Source: Bacillota bacterium | GTDB lineage: Bacteria; Bacillota; Desulfotomaculia; Desulfotomaculales; Desulforudaceae | Direction: 5' to 3' | DNA length: 64,000 nucleotides | Assembly: GCA_040757205.1 (NCBI GenBank) | Contig: JBFLXL010000004.1 | Coordinates: forward strand, 124,001 to 188,000 | Shown: positions 39,075-48,002 of the stretch, one piece after another | Layout: every line of letters begins with the position of its first letter | How positions within the stretch are numbered: the first letter of the stretch is position 1 | Notes under the pieces: model-generated | Told to the model about the DNA's origin: nothing | Database searches by the model: none | The model's input: only the letters and a program-made list of their open reading frames with translations | Made by a program: the position numbers and the translations under genes

Positions 39075-39242
39075 ATGCGGGAGTTGTCCATCGAAGCCGA
39101 CGGTGCAGTAATCCCCGTTGGTGATCACGTTAATATCAAGATGCCTAATGGGATGATTATCACCATTCCGGGAAAGGGTGAACTCAAGGCGGGCTTGCTG
39201 TTGGCGGCGCGCGCTTTTGTTTCCAACTGGTCAACGGGCTAG
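39075..39242 (+). CDS. Possible 55-residue protein of unknown function
   Basis: The ATG opens a frame of 55 codons that reads MRELSIEADGAVIPVGDHVN and continues through MPNGMIITIPGKGELKAGLL and an amphipathic end to a TAG that overlaps the sigH stop in convergent fashion. The alternating hydrophobic residues suggest a small beta-rich fold. No good ribosome-binding sequence is present; an ATG four bases earlier is out of frame. I do not recognise the family. Confidence 0.4.
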   Translation: MRELSIEADGAVIPVGDHVNIKMPNGMIITIPGKGELKAGLLLAARAFVSNWSTG

Positions 39243-39889
39243 ATTTCGCGCCTTTCCAGGTATTTCTCCAGTTTGCGCTTCACCCGCTGCAGGGCGTTGT
39301 CAATCGACTTTACGTGCCGGTCCAAATCCTCGGCGATCTCCTGGTAGGACTTGCCCTCCAGGTAGGACATCAGCACCTTCCATTCCAACGAACTAAGCAG
39401 TTCGCCGATTTTTTCCTCGATATCGTCGAATTCTTCGCGGCTGATGACCAGTTCTTCGGGGTCGGTGATTTTGGAGCCGGAGATGACGTCCAGGAGGGTG
39501 CGGTCCGAGTCTTCGTCGTAGATGGGCTTGTTCAGGGATACGTAGGAATTGAGGGGGATGTGTTTTTGCCTGGTCGCCGTTTTGATCGCCGTAATGATCT
39601 GCCTGGTGATACACAGTTCGGCAAACGCCCGGAACGAGGAGAGTTTGTCCAGGCGGAAATCGCGAATCGCTTTGTATAGACCGATCATGCCCTCCTGGAT
39701 GATGTCCTCCCGGTCGGCCCCGATCAGGAAATAGGACCGGGCCTTGGCGCGCACAAAATGGCGGTATTTGTTGATAAGGAATTCCAGGGCTTCACCGTCG
39801 CCTTCCCGGGCATGTTCAACAATCTTTTCGTCTTCAAGAGCATGATAAATCTGGAGCTGGGCAGTCTCGAATTGGGGGTTGAGGCTCAA
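39239..39889 (-). CDS. sigH: RNA polymerase sigma factor SigH (sporulation / stationary phase)
   Basis: The 216-residue product is a sigma-70 family member of the SigH type. Region 2 holds the polymerase and -10 contacts (DREDIIQEGMIGLYKAIRDF, SSFRAFAELCITRQIITAIK), and region 4 holds the -35 helix (LEGKSYQEIAEDLDRHVKSI followed by DNALQRVKRKLEKYL). SigH starts sporulation in Bacillota. The start is TTG with ACGGAGGCG upstream. It lies in its usual place between yacP and the secE-nusG genes, and has a near-perfect promoter. Confidence 0.96.
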   Translation of the reverse strand: MSLNPQFETAQLQIYHALEDEKIVEHAREGDGEALEFLINKYRHFVRAKARSYFLIGADREDIIQEGMIGLYKAIRDFRLDKLSSFRAFAELCITRQIITAIKTATRQKHIPLNSYVSLNKPIYDEDSDRTLLDVISGSKITDPEELVISREEFDDIEEKIGELLSSLEWKVLMSYLEGKSYQEIAEDLDRHVKSIDNALQRVKRKLEKYLERREI

Positions 39890-39942
39890 AAACTATCGCC
39901 TCCGTGTAAGGGTGTAAAAAGGGAAAGGCACTTACGTAATGA

Positions 39943-39971
39943 ATTATACTTAAAGGCATGACGAGAGTCAA
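39943..39971 (-). promoter_or_regulatory. Near-consensus promoter of sigH
   Basis: Minus-strand TTGACT (39966-39971) and TATAAT (39943-39948) are 17 bases apart, about 55-60 bases upstream of the sigH start codon. The expression of sigH is therefore likely sigma-A driven and strong here; no AbrB-type site can be read from sequence alone. Confidence 0.88.
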
Positions 39972-39993
39972 GCCTAACCTGTCCGTACCCCGC

Positions 39994-40506
39994 CTACCCG
40001 TGCGGCTTTTTGCGGCGCCAGGCCTCCAAGGCCGCCCTGGTTCGCTCTTCCAGGCGATTTTCCAAATAGCTGTCGGCCGGCTTGTCCCGGTGGTGGATAA
40101 ACGACTCCCGCGACAACCGCCGTACCTTTTCCCAGAATTCCCCCGGCGGCACCCGGTAGGCTCCCAGGCCCAGGACCACCCGCTGTTCGACGTAGTCGGC
40201 CGTAACCACGAACACCGGCGCCGGCCACCCGGACAGTCTTCCCACCAGGCGCTCGATCACCGTATCAGCCGTCTCTCCTCCGGACGTGTAGATCACCTCC
40301 ACCGGCCCGTGCCTCTCGGTGCGCGCCACTCCTCCCGGAACGGAGTGGGCGTCGAACACCACGGTCACCCGTTGACCGGCCAGCGCCGCGAAGTTGACCA
40401 GGGTGTCGATCAGGCGGGCGCGCGCGTGTTCCAGGTCGTTCAGGTCTTTAAGCTCCGGGGAGTTGAAGATCACGTTGTAGCCGTCCACCACCAGATGGTC
40501 CTTCAT
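39994..40506 (-). CDS. NYN-domain ribonuclease (YacP/Rae1 family)
   Basis: The 170-residue product has the NYN/PIN-like acidic residues in HLVVDGYNVIF at the start, RVTVVFDAHS (second Asp), and GGETADTVIERLV and VFVVTADYVEQRVVLGLGAY. B. subtilis Rae1 (YacP) cleaves mRNA within the ribosomal A site. The ATG at 40504-40506 follows GGAGGGCCGG, and overlaps the rlmB stop by four bases, so the two are coupled. Open frame upstream of it is within rlmB. Confidence 0.9.
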   Translation of the reverse strand: MKDHLVVDGYNVIFNSPELKDLNDLEHARARLIDTLVNFAALAGQRVTVVFDAHSVPGGVARTERHGPVEVIYTSGGETADTVIERLVGRLSGWPAPVFVVTADYVEQRVVLGLGAYRVPPGEFWEKVRRLSRESFIHHRDKPADSYLENRLEERTRAALEAWRRKKPHG

Positions 40507-41261
40507 CGTGACCCGCCGGCCCTCCTCTGCCGGACGGCCTCGTAGATCAGCAGGGCGGCCGCCACCGAGGCGTTGAGGGAGCCGACGCGGCCCGACATCG
40601 GGATCCGGACCAGCGAGTCGCACTCGGCATGCACCGCCCGGCCCAAACCGGCCGACTCGCCCCCGATCACCAGGGCCAGCGGCCCCCCCAGGTCGGCGTC
40701 CCAGTAGGAAACCGGGGCCTCCGGGTCGGCCCCCACCACCCAAAGACCCTTCTGTTTGAACTCCCGGAGAGTGAGCGCGATGTTGGTGACCCGGGCGACC
40801 GGCAGGTACTCGACCGCCCCGGCCGCGGTTTTGGCCGCCGCAGGGGTGAGCGGGGCCGCCCGCCGGGACGGGACCACGGCGCCGTCCACACCGGCCGCCT
40901 CGGCGGTGCGGAGGATGGCCCCCAGGTTACGCGGGTCCTGGACCGCGTTTAAGACCACAAGGAGCGGGTTTTCCCCGGTCAGCAGCGCTTCCACCGCCAC
41001 GAAGTCCTTGACGGAAACCGTGGCCGCCACGCCCTGGTGGGCCGCACCGCCGCCGGTCAGCTGGTCCAGCAGCGGGCGTTCCACGACCTGGACCGGAATC
41101 CCGGCCGGCCCGGCCAGCTCCCGCAGTTCCCGGAACAGCCGGGGATCGGCCCCCCGGGCCACCAGGACCTTGTGCAGGGTCCGCCCGCCGCGCAGGGCCT
41201 CCCGCACCGGGTTCCGGCCGTAGATGACCGTCTGTTTTTCGGAGTCACGAGAATCGCGCAC
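40503..41261 (-). CDS. rlmB: 23S rRNA (guanosine-2'-O-)-methyltransferase RlmB
   Basis: This SPOUT enzyme methylates a guanosine (G2251 in E. coli) in the P loop of 23S rRNA. The 252-residue product has an N-terminal substrate-binding domain (YGRNPVREALRGG) and the C-terminal knot with motif 1 LNAVQDPRNLGAILRTAEAA, motif 2 LALVIGGESAGLGRAVHAEC and motif 3 RIPMSGRVGSLNASVAAALL. It lies upstream of yacP with overlapping codons, as in many Bacillota. Confidence 0.93.
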   Translation of the reverse strand: MRDSRDSEKQTVIYGRNPVREALRGGRTLHKVLVARGADPRLFRELRELAGPAGIPVQVVERPLLDQLTGGGAAHQGVAATVSVKDFVAVEALLTGENPLLVVLNAVQDPRNLGAILRTAEAAGVDGAVVPSRRAAPLTPAAAKTAAGAVEYLPVARVTNIALTLREFKQKGLWVVGADPEAPVSYWDADLGGPLALVIGGESAGLGRAVHAECDSLVRIPMSGRVGSLNASVAAALLIYEAVRQRRAGGSR

Positions 41262-41295
41262 CGCCGCCTCCTGGACAAGCCCGGTTACAGAATCA

Positions 41296-41628
41296 TCAGG
41301 CCCGGATCATCGTCAAGAGCATCTTGAAACGTTCCACCGCCCGCAACGCGTGCGGGACGTTGGCGGGCATGATCACCAACTGCCCGGCCGAGGCCTCCAG
41401 GGCTTGACCGCCGATCATGAGCGCGGCCTTGCCGTCCAGGATCTGGACCACCGCGTCAAACGGGGCGGTGTGCTCGCTCAAGCCCTGTCCGGCGTCGAAA
41501 GCGAACAGGGTGAGGGTGCCCGTCTTCTTGTCCACCAGGGTCCGGCTCACGATCGAGCCTTCCGCGTATTCCACGAGGTCTTTGAGGTTTACCGCTTTGA
41601 ACCCGCTCAAAACCAAACGCCTCCTCAA
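41296..41628 (-). CDS. Cupin-domain protein
   Basis: The 110-residue product is a single small cupin: EGSIVSRTLVDKKTGTLTLF, then GLSEHTAPFDAVVQILDGKA with a His-containing first cupin motif, and AGQLVIMPANVPHALRAVER as the second. Ligand His residues are in SEHTAPFD and VPHAL. Members may bind a metal or small ligand; the reaction is unknown. It lies between rlmB and thyX, where mrnC often is. Confidence 0.85.
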   Translation of the reverse strand: MRRRLVLSGFKAVNLKDLVEYAEGSIVSRTLVDKKTGTLTLFAFDAGQGLSEHTAPFDAVVQILDGKAALMIGGQALEASAGQLVIMPANVPHALRAVERFKMLLTMIRA

Positions 41629-41768
41629 TTCAAGAATGCACGGCCAGTCCGGTTCCCTTATTCCATTATTCTAACCCGGTTTGGATCTCGGGCCAAGATT
41701 CGGTTTTCGCACAGCAATTTCCCAAGGGGCCGCCGACGGACGTTGCCGGTTAAAAAACGGGGCCCGAA

Positions 41769-42554
41769 TCACCTGCTTCGCGCCCCGGCCTTTTGCCTGT
41801 CGGTTTCTTGCTTTGTCCCGCCCCCGCGGTATTTCTTGCGGACTTCTTTCAGTCTGCCGCAGTTGAGTTTCCCTTCCGGGCAGGGCCCGCGCAGGCATGC
41901 CGGCCCGGCCTTGGCGAAGATGGTCGGGGCGGTGGGCTTCACCAAGTCCAGCATGTGGTCGGCCAGTTCCCGGATCTCCCACTGGGCCCGCTCGCAGCAG
42001 CGCAGGGTGAAGAAGTGCAGAAGCTGCCGGGCGTTCATGGTGAACACGAACTTTGTTTCGGCGGCGTTCGGCAGGACGAAGCGGGCGTCCTCAAAGGCGT
42101 CCCGTTCCCCTCCGAGTGCTTGCGCCCAGTGATCGTACCACTCCTGGATCGTGCGCATCTGGCGCGCGAATTCCCTCCGGGCCTCGTCCCCCAAGGCGGC
42201 GATCTGCGGCGGAATTACGTAATCGAATACCCCGTCGGGGTTTTTCGCCGCCGTTTCGCCTACGTAACGCTGTGACTGCACGCTGAATGAGGCCAGGCGG
42301 TGCCGGGTGATTTGGGCGAGAAGACTGCGGGAAACACCCTCCACCGCAAAGGTGTACGAGGCATGTTCGATGACGGTGACATGCCCCATCCCCACCAGCT
42401 TTTGGATCAGCTCCCCCGAATCGCGCCCCGCTTCGGCGGCCACCAGGTCCTCATTATCCAAGCCGGAGTAGCACCGGCGCCCGGCCAGGGCGGCCAACGC
42501 TTCGGGGCCTTCAGTGTGCGCCAGCAGCGTAACATACAGTTTGCTTTCTCCCAC
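41769..42554 (-). CDS. thyX: Flavin-dependent thymidylate synthase ThyX
   Basis: ThyX makes dTMP from dUMP using FAD, NADPH and methylene-folate. The 261-residue product has the invariant RHRLASFSVQSQRY (RHR-x7-S) motif near residue 85, with LVGMGHVTVIEHASYTFAVE before it and MNARQLLHFFTLRCCERAQW after. The C-terminal tail is basic (RGGGTKQETDRQKAGARSR). No thyA is seen in the window. It lies between cysS and the cupin gene. Confidence 0.95.
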   Translation of the reverse strand: MGESKLYVTLLAHTEGPEALAALAGRRCYSGLDNEDLVAAEAGRDSGELIQKLVGMGHVTVIEHASYTFAVEGVSRSLLAQITRHRLASFSVQSQRYVGETAAKNPDGVFDYVIPPQIAALGDEARREFARQMRTIQEWYDHWAQALGGERDAFEDARFVLPNAAETKFVFTMNARQLLHFFTLRCCERAQWEIRELADHMLDLVKPTAPTIFAKAGPACLRGPCPEGKLNCGRLKEVRKKYRGGGTKQETDRQKAGARSR

Positions 42555-42631
42555 TTACAAGCCACCCTTTACCGGTCGTCGGTGGACCCACTAACGCGGG
42601 TACCCCGCAGTCAGGTGCCGGTTGGCTATCG

Positions 42632-44128
42632 TCAGTCCGGTCCCCCACGGACGACCGGCCACCGGCCACCGACCACCGACCACCGACCACTAAATTTCCA
42701 GCGGACACCCTGCGGGGTGTCCTCCAGCGCCACGCCCAACTCCCGCAGCCCGTCCCTGATCCGGTCGGCCGTGGCGAAGTCCTTGTTGCGGCGGGCGTCC
42801 CGGCGAAGCGCGATCAAAAGCTCGAGCAGCCCCTGGGACAGGTCGCCGCCCACCGTACCGGCCTCCAGGACGATGCGGCCGTTATTCTCCGGGAAAATGC
42901 CCAACACGCGGTTGAACGCGTCGAACAGGTCCCGGGCCTTTTGCAGGGTCTCCCGGTCGGGCCGTTCGTTCTGGTGCAGGTAGGTGTTCACCTCGCTCGT
43001 CAGGTCAAACAGCACGGCCTGGGCGAGCGCCGTGTTGAAGTCGTCGTCCATCGCCGCCTCGAACCGCCCCTGGAGTTCCTCCAGCACCGTTTCCAGCCGG
43101 TTCTCTCCCCCTCCGTCTCCGTCCGGGGCCGGGGCCGGCCGGTCCAAAGACTCGCGCAACAGGCCGAGACACGTCTTCAGCCGGCTGACGGCGCGGACGC
43201 CGGCCTCCATGGCTTCGGGGTCGTAGTCGAGCGGATTGCGGTAGTGGTTGGACAGGAGAAAGAGCCGCAGCGCCTCGGGCGGGTAGAGCCGGGTCAGTTC
43301 ACGCACCAGAAAGACGTTCCCGAGGGACTTGGACATTTTCTCCTCCCGGATGGTAATGAAGCCGTTATGGATCCAGTACCGCGCGAAAGGCACGCCGGTG
43401 GCGCCCTCCGACTGGGCGATTTCGTTTTCGTGGTGCGGGAAAATCAGGTCCGCCCCGCCACCGTGAATGTCAAACCCGGTCCCCAGGTATTTCGCGGCCA
43501 TGGCGGAGCACTCGATGTGCCAACCCGGCCGCCCGCGGCCCCAGGGGCTTTCCCACCAGGGTTCCCCCGGTTTGGCCGCCTTCCACAAAGCGAAATCGAG
43601 GGGGTCTTTCTTCTGCTCGCCGACCTCGACCCGGGCCCCGGCCTGTAAGTCATCGAGAGAGCGCTTGGAGAGCCGGCCGTAACCGTCGAACCTGCGCACC
43701 GCAAAGTAGACGTCTCCGCCGGCCTCATAAGCCAGCCCGCGACCGATGATCGCCTCGATCAGGGCGATGATCTCGGGGATGTGGTCCGATACCTTCGGGT
43801 GCACGTCCGCACGCCGCACATTGAGGGCGTCGGCATCGACAAAATACTCGTCCACGTATTTGGCGGCCAGGATATGGGGGTCCATCCCCTCTTCCCGGGC
43901 CCGGTTGATGATTTTGTCGTCCACGTCGGTGAAGTTCTGGACGTAAAGCACCCGGTAGCCCTTATGCAGGAAGTAGCGGCGGATGGTGTCAAACACCACC
44001 AGCGCCCGGGCGTTCCCCAGGTGAATGAAGTTATAGGTGGTGGGTCCGCAAACGTACATGCCCACCCGCCCCGGATCACGGGGACAAAACCGCTCCTTGC
44101 GGCCGGTCAGGGTGTTGAAGATCTCCAA
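42632..44128 (-). CDS. cysS: Cysteinyl-tRNA synthetase
   Basis: CysS charges tRNA-Cys. The 498-residue product has the class I HIGH motif ([20 protein letters not shown]) and KMSKS ([13 protein letters not shown]), plus the zinc-binding Cys/His residues ([21 protein letters not shown]). The TTG at 44126-44128, nine bases after AAGGAG, gives [12 protein letters not shown]; an ATG seven codons upstream is the alternative. The gene start overlaps the cysE end by 53 bases. The last 19 residues are not CysS-like: they read [15 protein letters not shown] and come from a GGTCGGTGG repeat at the 3' end. Confidence 0.96.
   Translation of the reverse strand: MEIFNTLTGRKERFCPRDPGRVGMYVCGPTTYNFIHLGNARALVVFDTIRRYFLHKGYRVLYVQNFTDVDDKIINRAREEGMDPHILAAKYVDEYFVDADALNVRRADVHPKVSDHIPEIIALIEAIIGRGLAYEAGGDVYFAVRRFDGYGRLSKRSLDDLQAGARVEVGEQKKDPLDFALWKAAKPGEPWWESPWGRGRPGWHIECSAMAAKYLGTGFDIHGGGADLIFPHHENEIAQSEGATGVPFARYWIHNGFITIREEKMSKSLGNVFLVRELTRLYPPEALRLFLLSNHYRNPLDYDPEAMEAGVRAVSRLKTCLGLLRESLDRPAPAPDGDGGGENRLETVLEELQGRFEAAMDDDFNTALAQAVLFDLTSEVNTYLHQNERPDRETLQKARDLFDAFNRVLGIFPENNGRIVLEAGTVGGDLSQGLLELLIALRRDARRNKDFATADRIRDGLRELGVALEDTPQGVRWKFSGRWSVVGGRWPVVRGGPD
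42643..42692. repeat. CCACCGACCA simple repeat at the cysS 3' end
   Basis: A run of the unit CGACCAC / CGGCCAC covers the cysS stop region, with ACCGGCCACCGGCCACCGAC and further copies. Read as CysS it encodes a [13 protein letters not shown] tail. Related sequence continues to about 42570 toward thyX. It is a known kind of low-complexity dispersed repeat in diverse bacteria. Confidence 0.75.
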
Positions 44129-44792
44129 GAGTCGTTTCTCCTTCCGCATGTGGTTCGCCTTCCAGCCGGCGGACTTTGGCCTCCAGATCCATGATCCGCT
44201 CCTGCATGGCGGTCAGGGCTTCCGCCACGGGGTCGGGCAGCTGGTCGTGCCGCAGGTCGATGTCGTCGACCCGTTGTCCGTCACGCCGCACGATCTTTCC
44301 GGGAACCCCCACCACGGTGCAGTTCGCGGGCACCGGCTTTAAGACCACCGATCCGGCCCCGATCCTGGAGTTGGCCCCGATTTCAAACGATCCCAAGACC
44401 TTGGCGCCGGCACTGATCACCACGTTGTCCCCGATGGTGGGATGCCGCTTGCCCTTTTCCTTGCCTGTACCGCCCAGGGTAACCCCCTGGTACAGGGTCA
44501 CGTTCCGGCCGATCTCGGTGGTCTCGCCGATAACCACTCCGGACCCGTGGTCGATGAAGAGCCCTTCTCCGATCCGGGCTCCCGGGTGAATTTCGATGCC
44601 CGTCAGGAACCGGGAAAGGTGGGAGAGCAACCGGGCCGCAGTGAAGCAGCGCCGCCGGTAAAGAGCGTGAGCGATACGGTGCATGCAGACGGCATGCAGC
44701 CCGGGATAGCAGGTAAGCACCTCGACCAGGTTCTTCGCGGCGGGGTCGCGTTCGAAGACCGCCCGCACGTCCTGACGCAGCGTCCGGAACAC
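44076..44792 (-). CDS. cysE: Serine O-acetyltransferase
   Basis: CysE makes O-acetylserine, the precursor of cysteine. The 238-residue product has the N-terminal helices ([20 protein letters not shown]) and the left-handed beta-helix of hexapeptide repeats: [40 protein letters not shown] and [20 protein letters not shown], with the catalytic His and Asp. The GTG at 44790-44792 follows GGGGGAGGGG by five bases. The C-terminal tail overlaps cysS, so cysteine synthesis and its use in translation are coupled. Confidence 0.95.
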   Translation of the reverse strand: MFRTLRQDVRAVFERDPAAKNLVEVLTCYPGLHAVCMHRIAHALYRRRCFTAARLLSHLSRFLTGIEIHPGARIGEGLFIDHGSGVVIGETTEIGRNVTLYQGVTLGGTGKEKGKRHPTIGDNVVISAGAKVLGSFEIGANSRIGAGSVVLKPVPANCTVVGVPGKIVRRDGQRVDDIDLRHDQLPDPVAEALTAMQERIMDLEAKVRRLEGEPHAEGETTLGDLQHPDRPQGAVLSP

Positions 44793-44888
44793 CTGTACCC
44801 CTCCCCCGAGAATGGAATCTTGGATTAGATTCTCATCCTCGACCGCGAATCGCCGTAAGCGACTCCCCGGGCCGACGGACACGAGCCC

Positions 44889-44918
44889 ATTATAACACCG
44901 GGCCGCCGGGCAAAACAA
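44889..44918 (-). promoter_or_regulatory. Candidate promoter of cysE-cysS
   Basis: A perfect minus-strand TATAAT (44889-44894) has TTGTTT 18 bases upstream (44913-44918), overlapping the end of ispDF. It would start transcription about 90 bases before cysE. No cysteine T-box was recognised in that leader. Confidence 0.5.
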
Positions 44919-46074
44919 CTCGCCGCAGGGCGGTTACGGCGTACGCGGCGATGCCCGCGCCGGAACCGGTGAAGCCGAGCCCCTCCGTGGTGGTGGCCTT
45001 GACATTTACCACTTCCGGGGAAACGCTCAACACGCGCGCCATATTGTCCTGCATTTGGGGAATAAACGGTGAGAGGCGGGGCGCTTGGGCAACCAAGACG
45101 GCGTCCAGGTTCGCCGCCTCCAGGCCGCGTTCCCGGAGGAACACCGCCACCCGAACCAGGAGATCCAAGCTGGAGATGCCGCGGTAGGCCGGGTCGTCAT
45201 CGGGAAACCAACGGCCGATATCCCCGGCGCCGGCCGCCCCCAGCAGCGCATCCATCACCGCGTGCACCAGCACGTCGGCGTCCGAATGCCCCAAGAGGCC
45301 CCGGTCGTGGGGCACCTCCACCCCGCCCAGGATCAGCTTTCGGCCGTCAACCAACCGATGGACGTCGTACCCAAACCCGACCAGCACGGGCCCGCCTCCC
45401 AACAACGCCTCGGCAAAGGCCAAATCCTCGGGAGTCGTGATTTTGATGTTGGCGTAAGCGCCCGGGACCATCCGGGCGCGGTAGCCGACAGCCTCCGCCA
45501 GGGACGTGTCGTCGGTGCCCACGAAACCCTGCTCCCGAGCCCGGCGGTGCGCTTCGACCAGCACGTCGCGCCGGAAAGCCTGGGGCGTCTGCACCAGCCA
45601 CAGGTGTTCCCGCGGCAGAGTCAAAACCGGCCCGCCCGGCGGCGCGCTCACCTTCACGGTGTCTTTGGGCGGCACCGCCAGAGTGGCCGCTCCGTGTTCG
45701 CGGGCCGCTTCGGCCACCGCGGCGACTTGCCCGGCCGTTATGAAAGGCCGCACCCCGTCGTGCACCAACACCAACGTACACGGCCCCACGACCTGCAACC
45801 CCGCCCGGACCGAATCCTGGCGCGCCTCCCCGCCCGCAACCACCGCCGTCACCTTGGTGAAACCAAACCGGTTCACGATCTCCCGGCGGCACCATTCCTC
45901 CTCACCGGGAGCGACCACCAGGACCACACCGTCAACCGTGGGCGCGTGTTCAAAGACCTCCAGGGTGCGGCTCAAGACCGGACGGCCGGCAAGCAGCCGG
46001 TATTGCTTCTTGGGACCGTCCCCCATCCGATTGCTCCGGCCGGCCGCCACTACAATAGCCAGCGTTTCAGCCAA
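44890..46074 (-). CDS. ispDF: Bifunctional IspD/IspF (methylerythritol phosphate pathway)
   Basis: One 394-residue protein carries two enzymes of isoprenoid synthesis. The N-terminal IspD half (about 1-230) has the CTP-binding [16 protein letters not shown] and [14 protein letters not shown]. The C-terminal IspF half (about 233-390) has [20 protein letters not shown] and [20 protein letters not shown] with the zinc-binding Asp/His residues. The intermediate CDP-ME kinase IspE is not in the window. It overlaps the upstream yacL by eight bases. Confidence 0.96.
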   Translation of the reverse strand: MAETLAIVVAAGRSNRMGDGPKKQYRLLAGRPVLSRTLEVFEHAPTVDGVVLVVAPGEEEWCRREIVNRFGFTKVTAVVAGGEARQDSVRAGLQVVGPCTLVLVHDGVRPFITAGQVAAVAEAAREHGAATLAVPPKDTVKVSAPPGGPVLTLPREHLWLVQTPQAFRRDVLVEAHRRAREQGFVGTDDTSLAEAVGYRARMVPGAYANIKITTPEDLAFAEALLGGGPVLVGFGYDVHRLVDGRKLILGGVEVPHDRGLLGHSDADVLVHAVMDALLGAAGAGDIGRWFPDDDPAYRGISSLDLLVRVAVFLRERGLEAANLDAVLVAQAPRLSPFIPQMQDNMARVLSVSPEVVNVKATTTEGLGFTGSGAGIAAYAVTALRRVVLPGGPVL

Positions 46075-47182
46075 CCGCGTTCACCTCGTCCAGTTCCTGC
46101 GCGGTCGTCCCGTCATGCTTCACCACCGCTTTGGGCCGGGCGAAAATCATGCGTCCGGCGGTGGTCTGCAAAACACTGGTGACCAGAACCCGAATACTGT
46201 GACCGATAAACTTCTTGCCGCCGTCAACCACAATCATTGTGCCGTCGTCCAGGTACCCGACGCCTTGACCGGACTCCTTGCCGTCCTTGATGATCTGGAT
46301 GACCATCTCCTCGCCGGGCAGCACGACCGGCTTCAAGGCGTTGGCCAACTCATTGATGTTCAAGACCCGGATGCCGTGGATTTCGGCTACCTTGTTCAAG
46401 TTGAAGTCGGTGGTGATAATCTTGGCCCCCAACTTCTTGGAGAGTTTCACTAGTTTGGCGTCCACATCGTTGGCCTCCTCCAGCCCCTTGACACTCTCGT
46501 AAATCTGCACCCGCACGTCGGACTGGCGGCGGATGTGATTGACGATATCCAGTCCCCGGCGGCCCCGGTTCCGCTTCAGGATGTCGCTGGAGTCGGCCAC
46601 ATGCTGCAACTCATCCAGGACAAACCACGGAATGATCAGGGTGCCGTCAAGAAAGCCGCTCTTGCACAAATCGGCGACCCGGCCGTCGATGATGGCCGAA
46701 GTGTCCAGCAGTTTCGCTTCCCCGCGCGCGCTCTTTTCGCCGCGCCCGAACCGGGGCAGGTTCCCGAACAAACCCACGATCTCGTCCCGCTTCTTAACCG
46801 CCACATTTATCCCGAGGTAGGCCAGGTAAATGGCCACCACAATACTCAAAACTTGGCCGAACCAGCCAAAAACATAAAGCAGTGATCTGATGAGATTGGC
46901 GATAAGAAGACCAATAATAAGGCCGAAAGAAGCAAAAAGAAGGTCCTGAGTGGGCATCTTCTGCAGGTACTCAACGGCACGCGCCAATAACAGATTGCCG
47001 AGGTCCATGAGGCGGCGGGCGGCGATGATCCCCACCAGCAAGCCCAAGGCCACCGCCAGGGCCGCGACCCCGTAGCTCAAGGGTTGGGCAAAAAGCCCAC
47101 CCTGGGCCAGATAATAGCCGATTACCCCGCCGATGCCGCCAAAGGTCAGCACCAGTCCGACAAAGGCCATTTTCGGCAACAT
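46067..47182 (-). CDS. Membrane PIN-TRAM protein (YacL family)
   Basis: The 371-residue product has four predicted membrane segments in the first 135 residues, for example VALGLLVGIIAARRL and FASFGLIIGLLIANLIRSLL. Then comes a PIN nuclease-like domain (LLDTSAIIDGRVADLCKSGF, VLDELQHVADSSD, IITTDFNLNKVAEIHGIRVL) with acidic active-site residues, and a C-terminal TRAM domain (GQGVGYLDDGTMIVVDGGKK). The family is widespread in Bacillota; its cellular RNA target is not settled. It lies downstream of carD and upstream of ispDF. Confidence 0.92.
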   Translation of the reverse strand: MLPKMAFVGLVLTFGGIGGVIGYYLAQGGLFAQPLSYGVAALAVALGLLVGIIAARRLMDLGNLLLARAVEYLQKMPTQDLLFASFGLIIGLLIANLIRSLLYVFGWFGQVLSIVVAIYLAYLGINVAVKKRDEIVGLFGNLPRFGRGEKSARGEAKLLDTSAIIDGRVADLCKSGFLDGTLIIPWFVLDELQHVADSSDILKRNRGRRGLDIVNHIRRQSDVRVQIYESVKGLEEANDVDAKLVKLSKKLGAKIITTDFNLNKVAEIHGIRVLNINELANALKPVVLPGEEMVIQIIKDGKESGQGVGYLDDGTMIVVDGGKKFIGHSIRVLVTSVLQTTAGRMIFARPKAVVKHDGTTAQELDEVNAVG

Positions 47183-47276
47183 ATGCGTACTTACACCTCC
47201 TTTCTTTACCCAGTATTCTTGACTGTCAGCCTCTATTATACATTATTATACAGTTCCGCACACCACCCTACGAAAC

Positions 47277-47302
47277 AAAAAGGCTGGCGCGTTTCCGCCA
47301 GC
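47277..47302 (-). terminator. Terminator of carD
   Basis: On the minus strand GCTGGCG (47296-47302) and CGCCAGC (47283-47289) form a seven-base stem with a six-base loop, followed by CUUUUUG. It starts only five bases after the carD stop codon, so carD is monocistronic. Confidence 0.85.
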
Positions 47303-47306
47303 GCTT

Positions 47307-47786
47307 TCAGGCAAACATCTCTTCCAACATCGATCGCGCTTTGTCTTCCTCTACTTCGGTGGCCAACACCAACTCGCTGATCAGAATCTGCCGCGCACTT
47401 TCCAACATTCTCTTCTCTCCGGAGGAAAGCCCTTTCTCGCGTTCCCTTCGGGCCAGATTCCGCACCACTTCGGCCACCTCGTAAATGTTTCCGCTTTTGA
47501 TCTTCTCGAGGTTCGCCCGGTACCTCCGGTTCCAGTTGCCGGGCATCTGTGTGCTTACATCCTTGAGGATTCCGAAGACCTTTTGGACTTCCTCGTGCCC
47601 GATCACCTGCCGCAGTCCGATGTTCGGGCCGTTCGCCGTGGGTACCATCACCTTCATATTGCCGACCGGTAAGCGGAGTACGTAGTACTGTTGCCGCTCG
47701 CCCAGGATCTCTTTCTCTTCAATCGCCTCGATTACTCCGGCTCCGTGCATGGGATAAACGACCTTGTCCCCGATTTTAAACAACAT
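47307..47786 (-). CDS. CarD-family transcription regulator
   Basis: The 159-residue product starts MLFKIGDKVVYPMHGAGVIE, the RNA-polymerase-interacting Tudor-like domain shared with Mfd, followed by the helical DNA-binding domain (VIGHEEVQKVFGILKDVSTQ, NWNRRYRANLEKIKSGNIYE and LARREREKGLSSGEKRMLES). CarD/CdnL proteins stabilise the open complex at housekeeping promoters, including those of rRNA. It has its own strong promoter and terminator. Confidence 0.93.
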   Translation of the reverse strand: MLFKIGDKVVYPMHGAGVIEAIEEKEILGERQQYYVLRLPVGNMKVMVPTANGPNIGLRQVIGHEEVQKVFGILKDVSTQMPGNWNRRYRANLEKIKSGNIYEVAEVVRNLARREREKGLSSGEKRMLESARQILISELVLATEVEEDKARSMLEEMFA

Positions 47787-47819
47787 CCCACCTCCTAAGT
47801 ACCCCTCTACCTGCTAAGT

Positions 47820-47849
47820 AGTATAACATAAACAAGATATTCCTGTCAA
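47820..47849 (-). promoter_or_regulatory. Promoter of carD
   Basis: Minus-strand TTGACA (47844-47849) and TATACT (47820-47825) are 18 bases apart, 35 to 60 bases before the carD ATG. AGGAGGTGGG lies just ahead of the start codon. Confidence 0.85.
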
Positions 47850-47967
47850 AATCGGGGCTCCGGGCGGATCAGCACTCCCGCGCTCTTCCTTTTTAACGCT
47901 CACACTATTTCCTGGCAACCAGCTTTTGGACCGCCGCTTGTCCGTATCCGAACCAGCCCGGATGGGT

Positions 47968-48002
47968 ATCTCTGACCTCCGGCCTCCGGCTTCCGACCTC
48001 TA
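47968..48002. repeat. CCTCCGGC-type repeat at the disA stop codon
   Basis: The short near-repeat CTGACCTCCGGCCTCCGGCT and TCCGACCTCT directly abuts the disA stop codon at 48003. It is of the same kind as the cysS repeat and sits between disA and carD. No function is visible. Confidence 0.55.

Noticed and set aside
44793-44889. Possible cysteine T-box upstream of cysE
   Set aside because: The 97-base leader has no T-box sequence and is too short for one.
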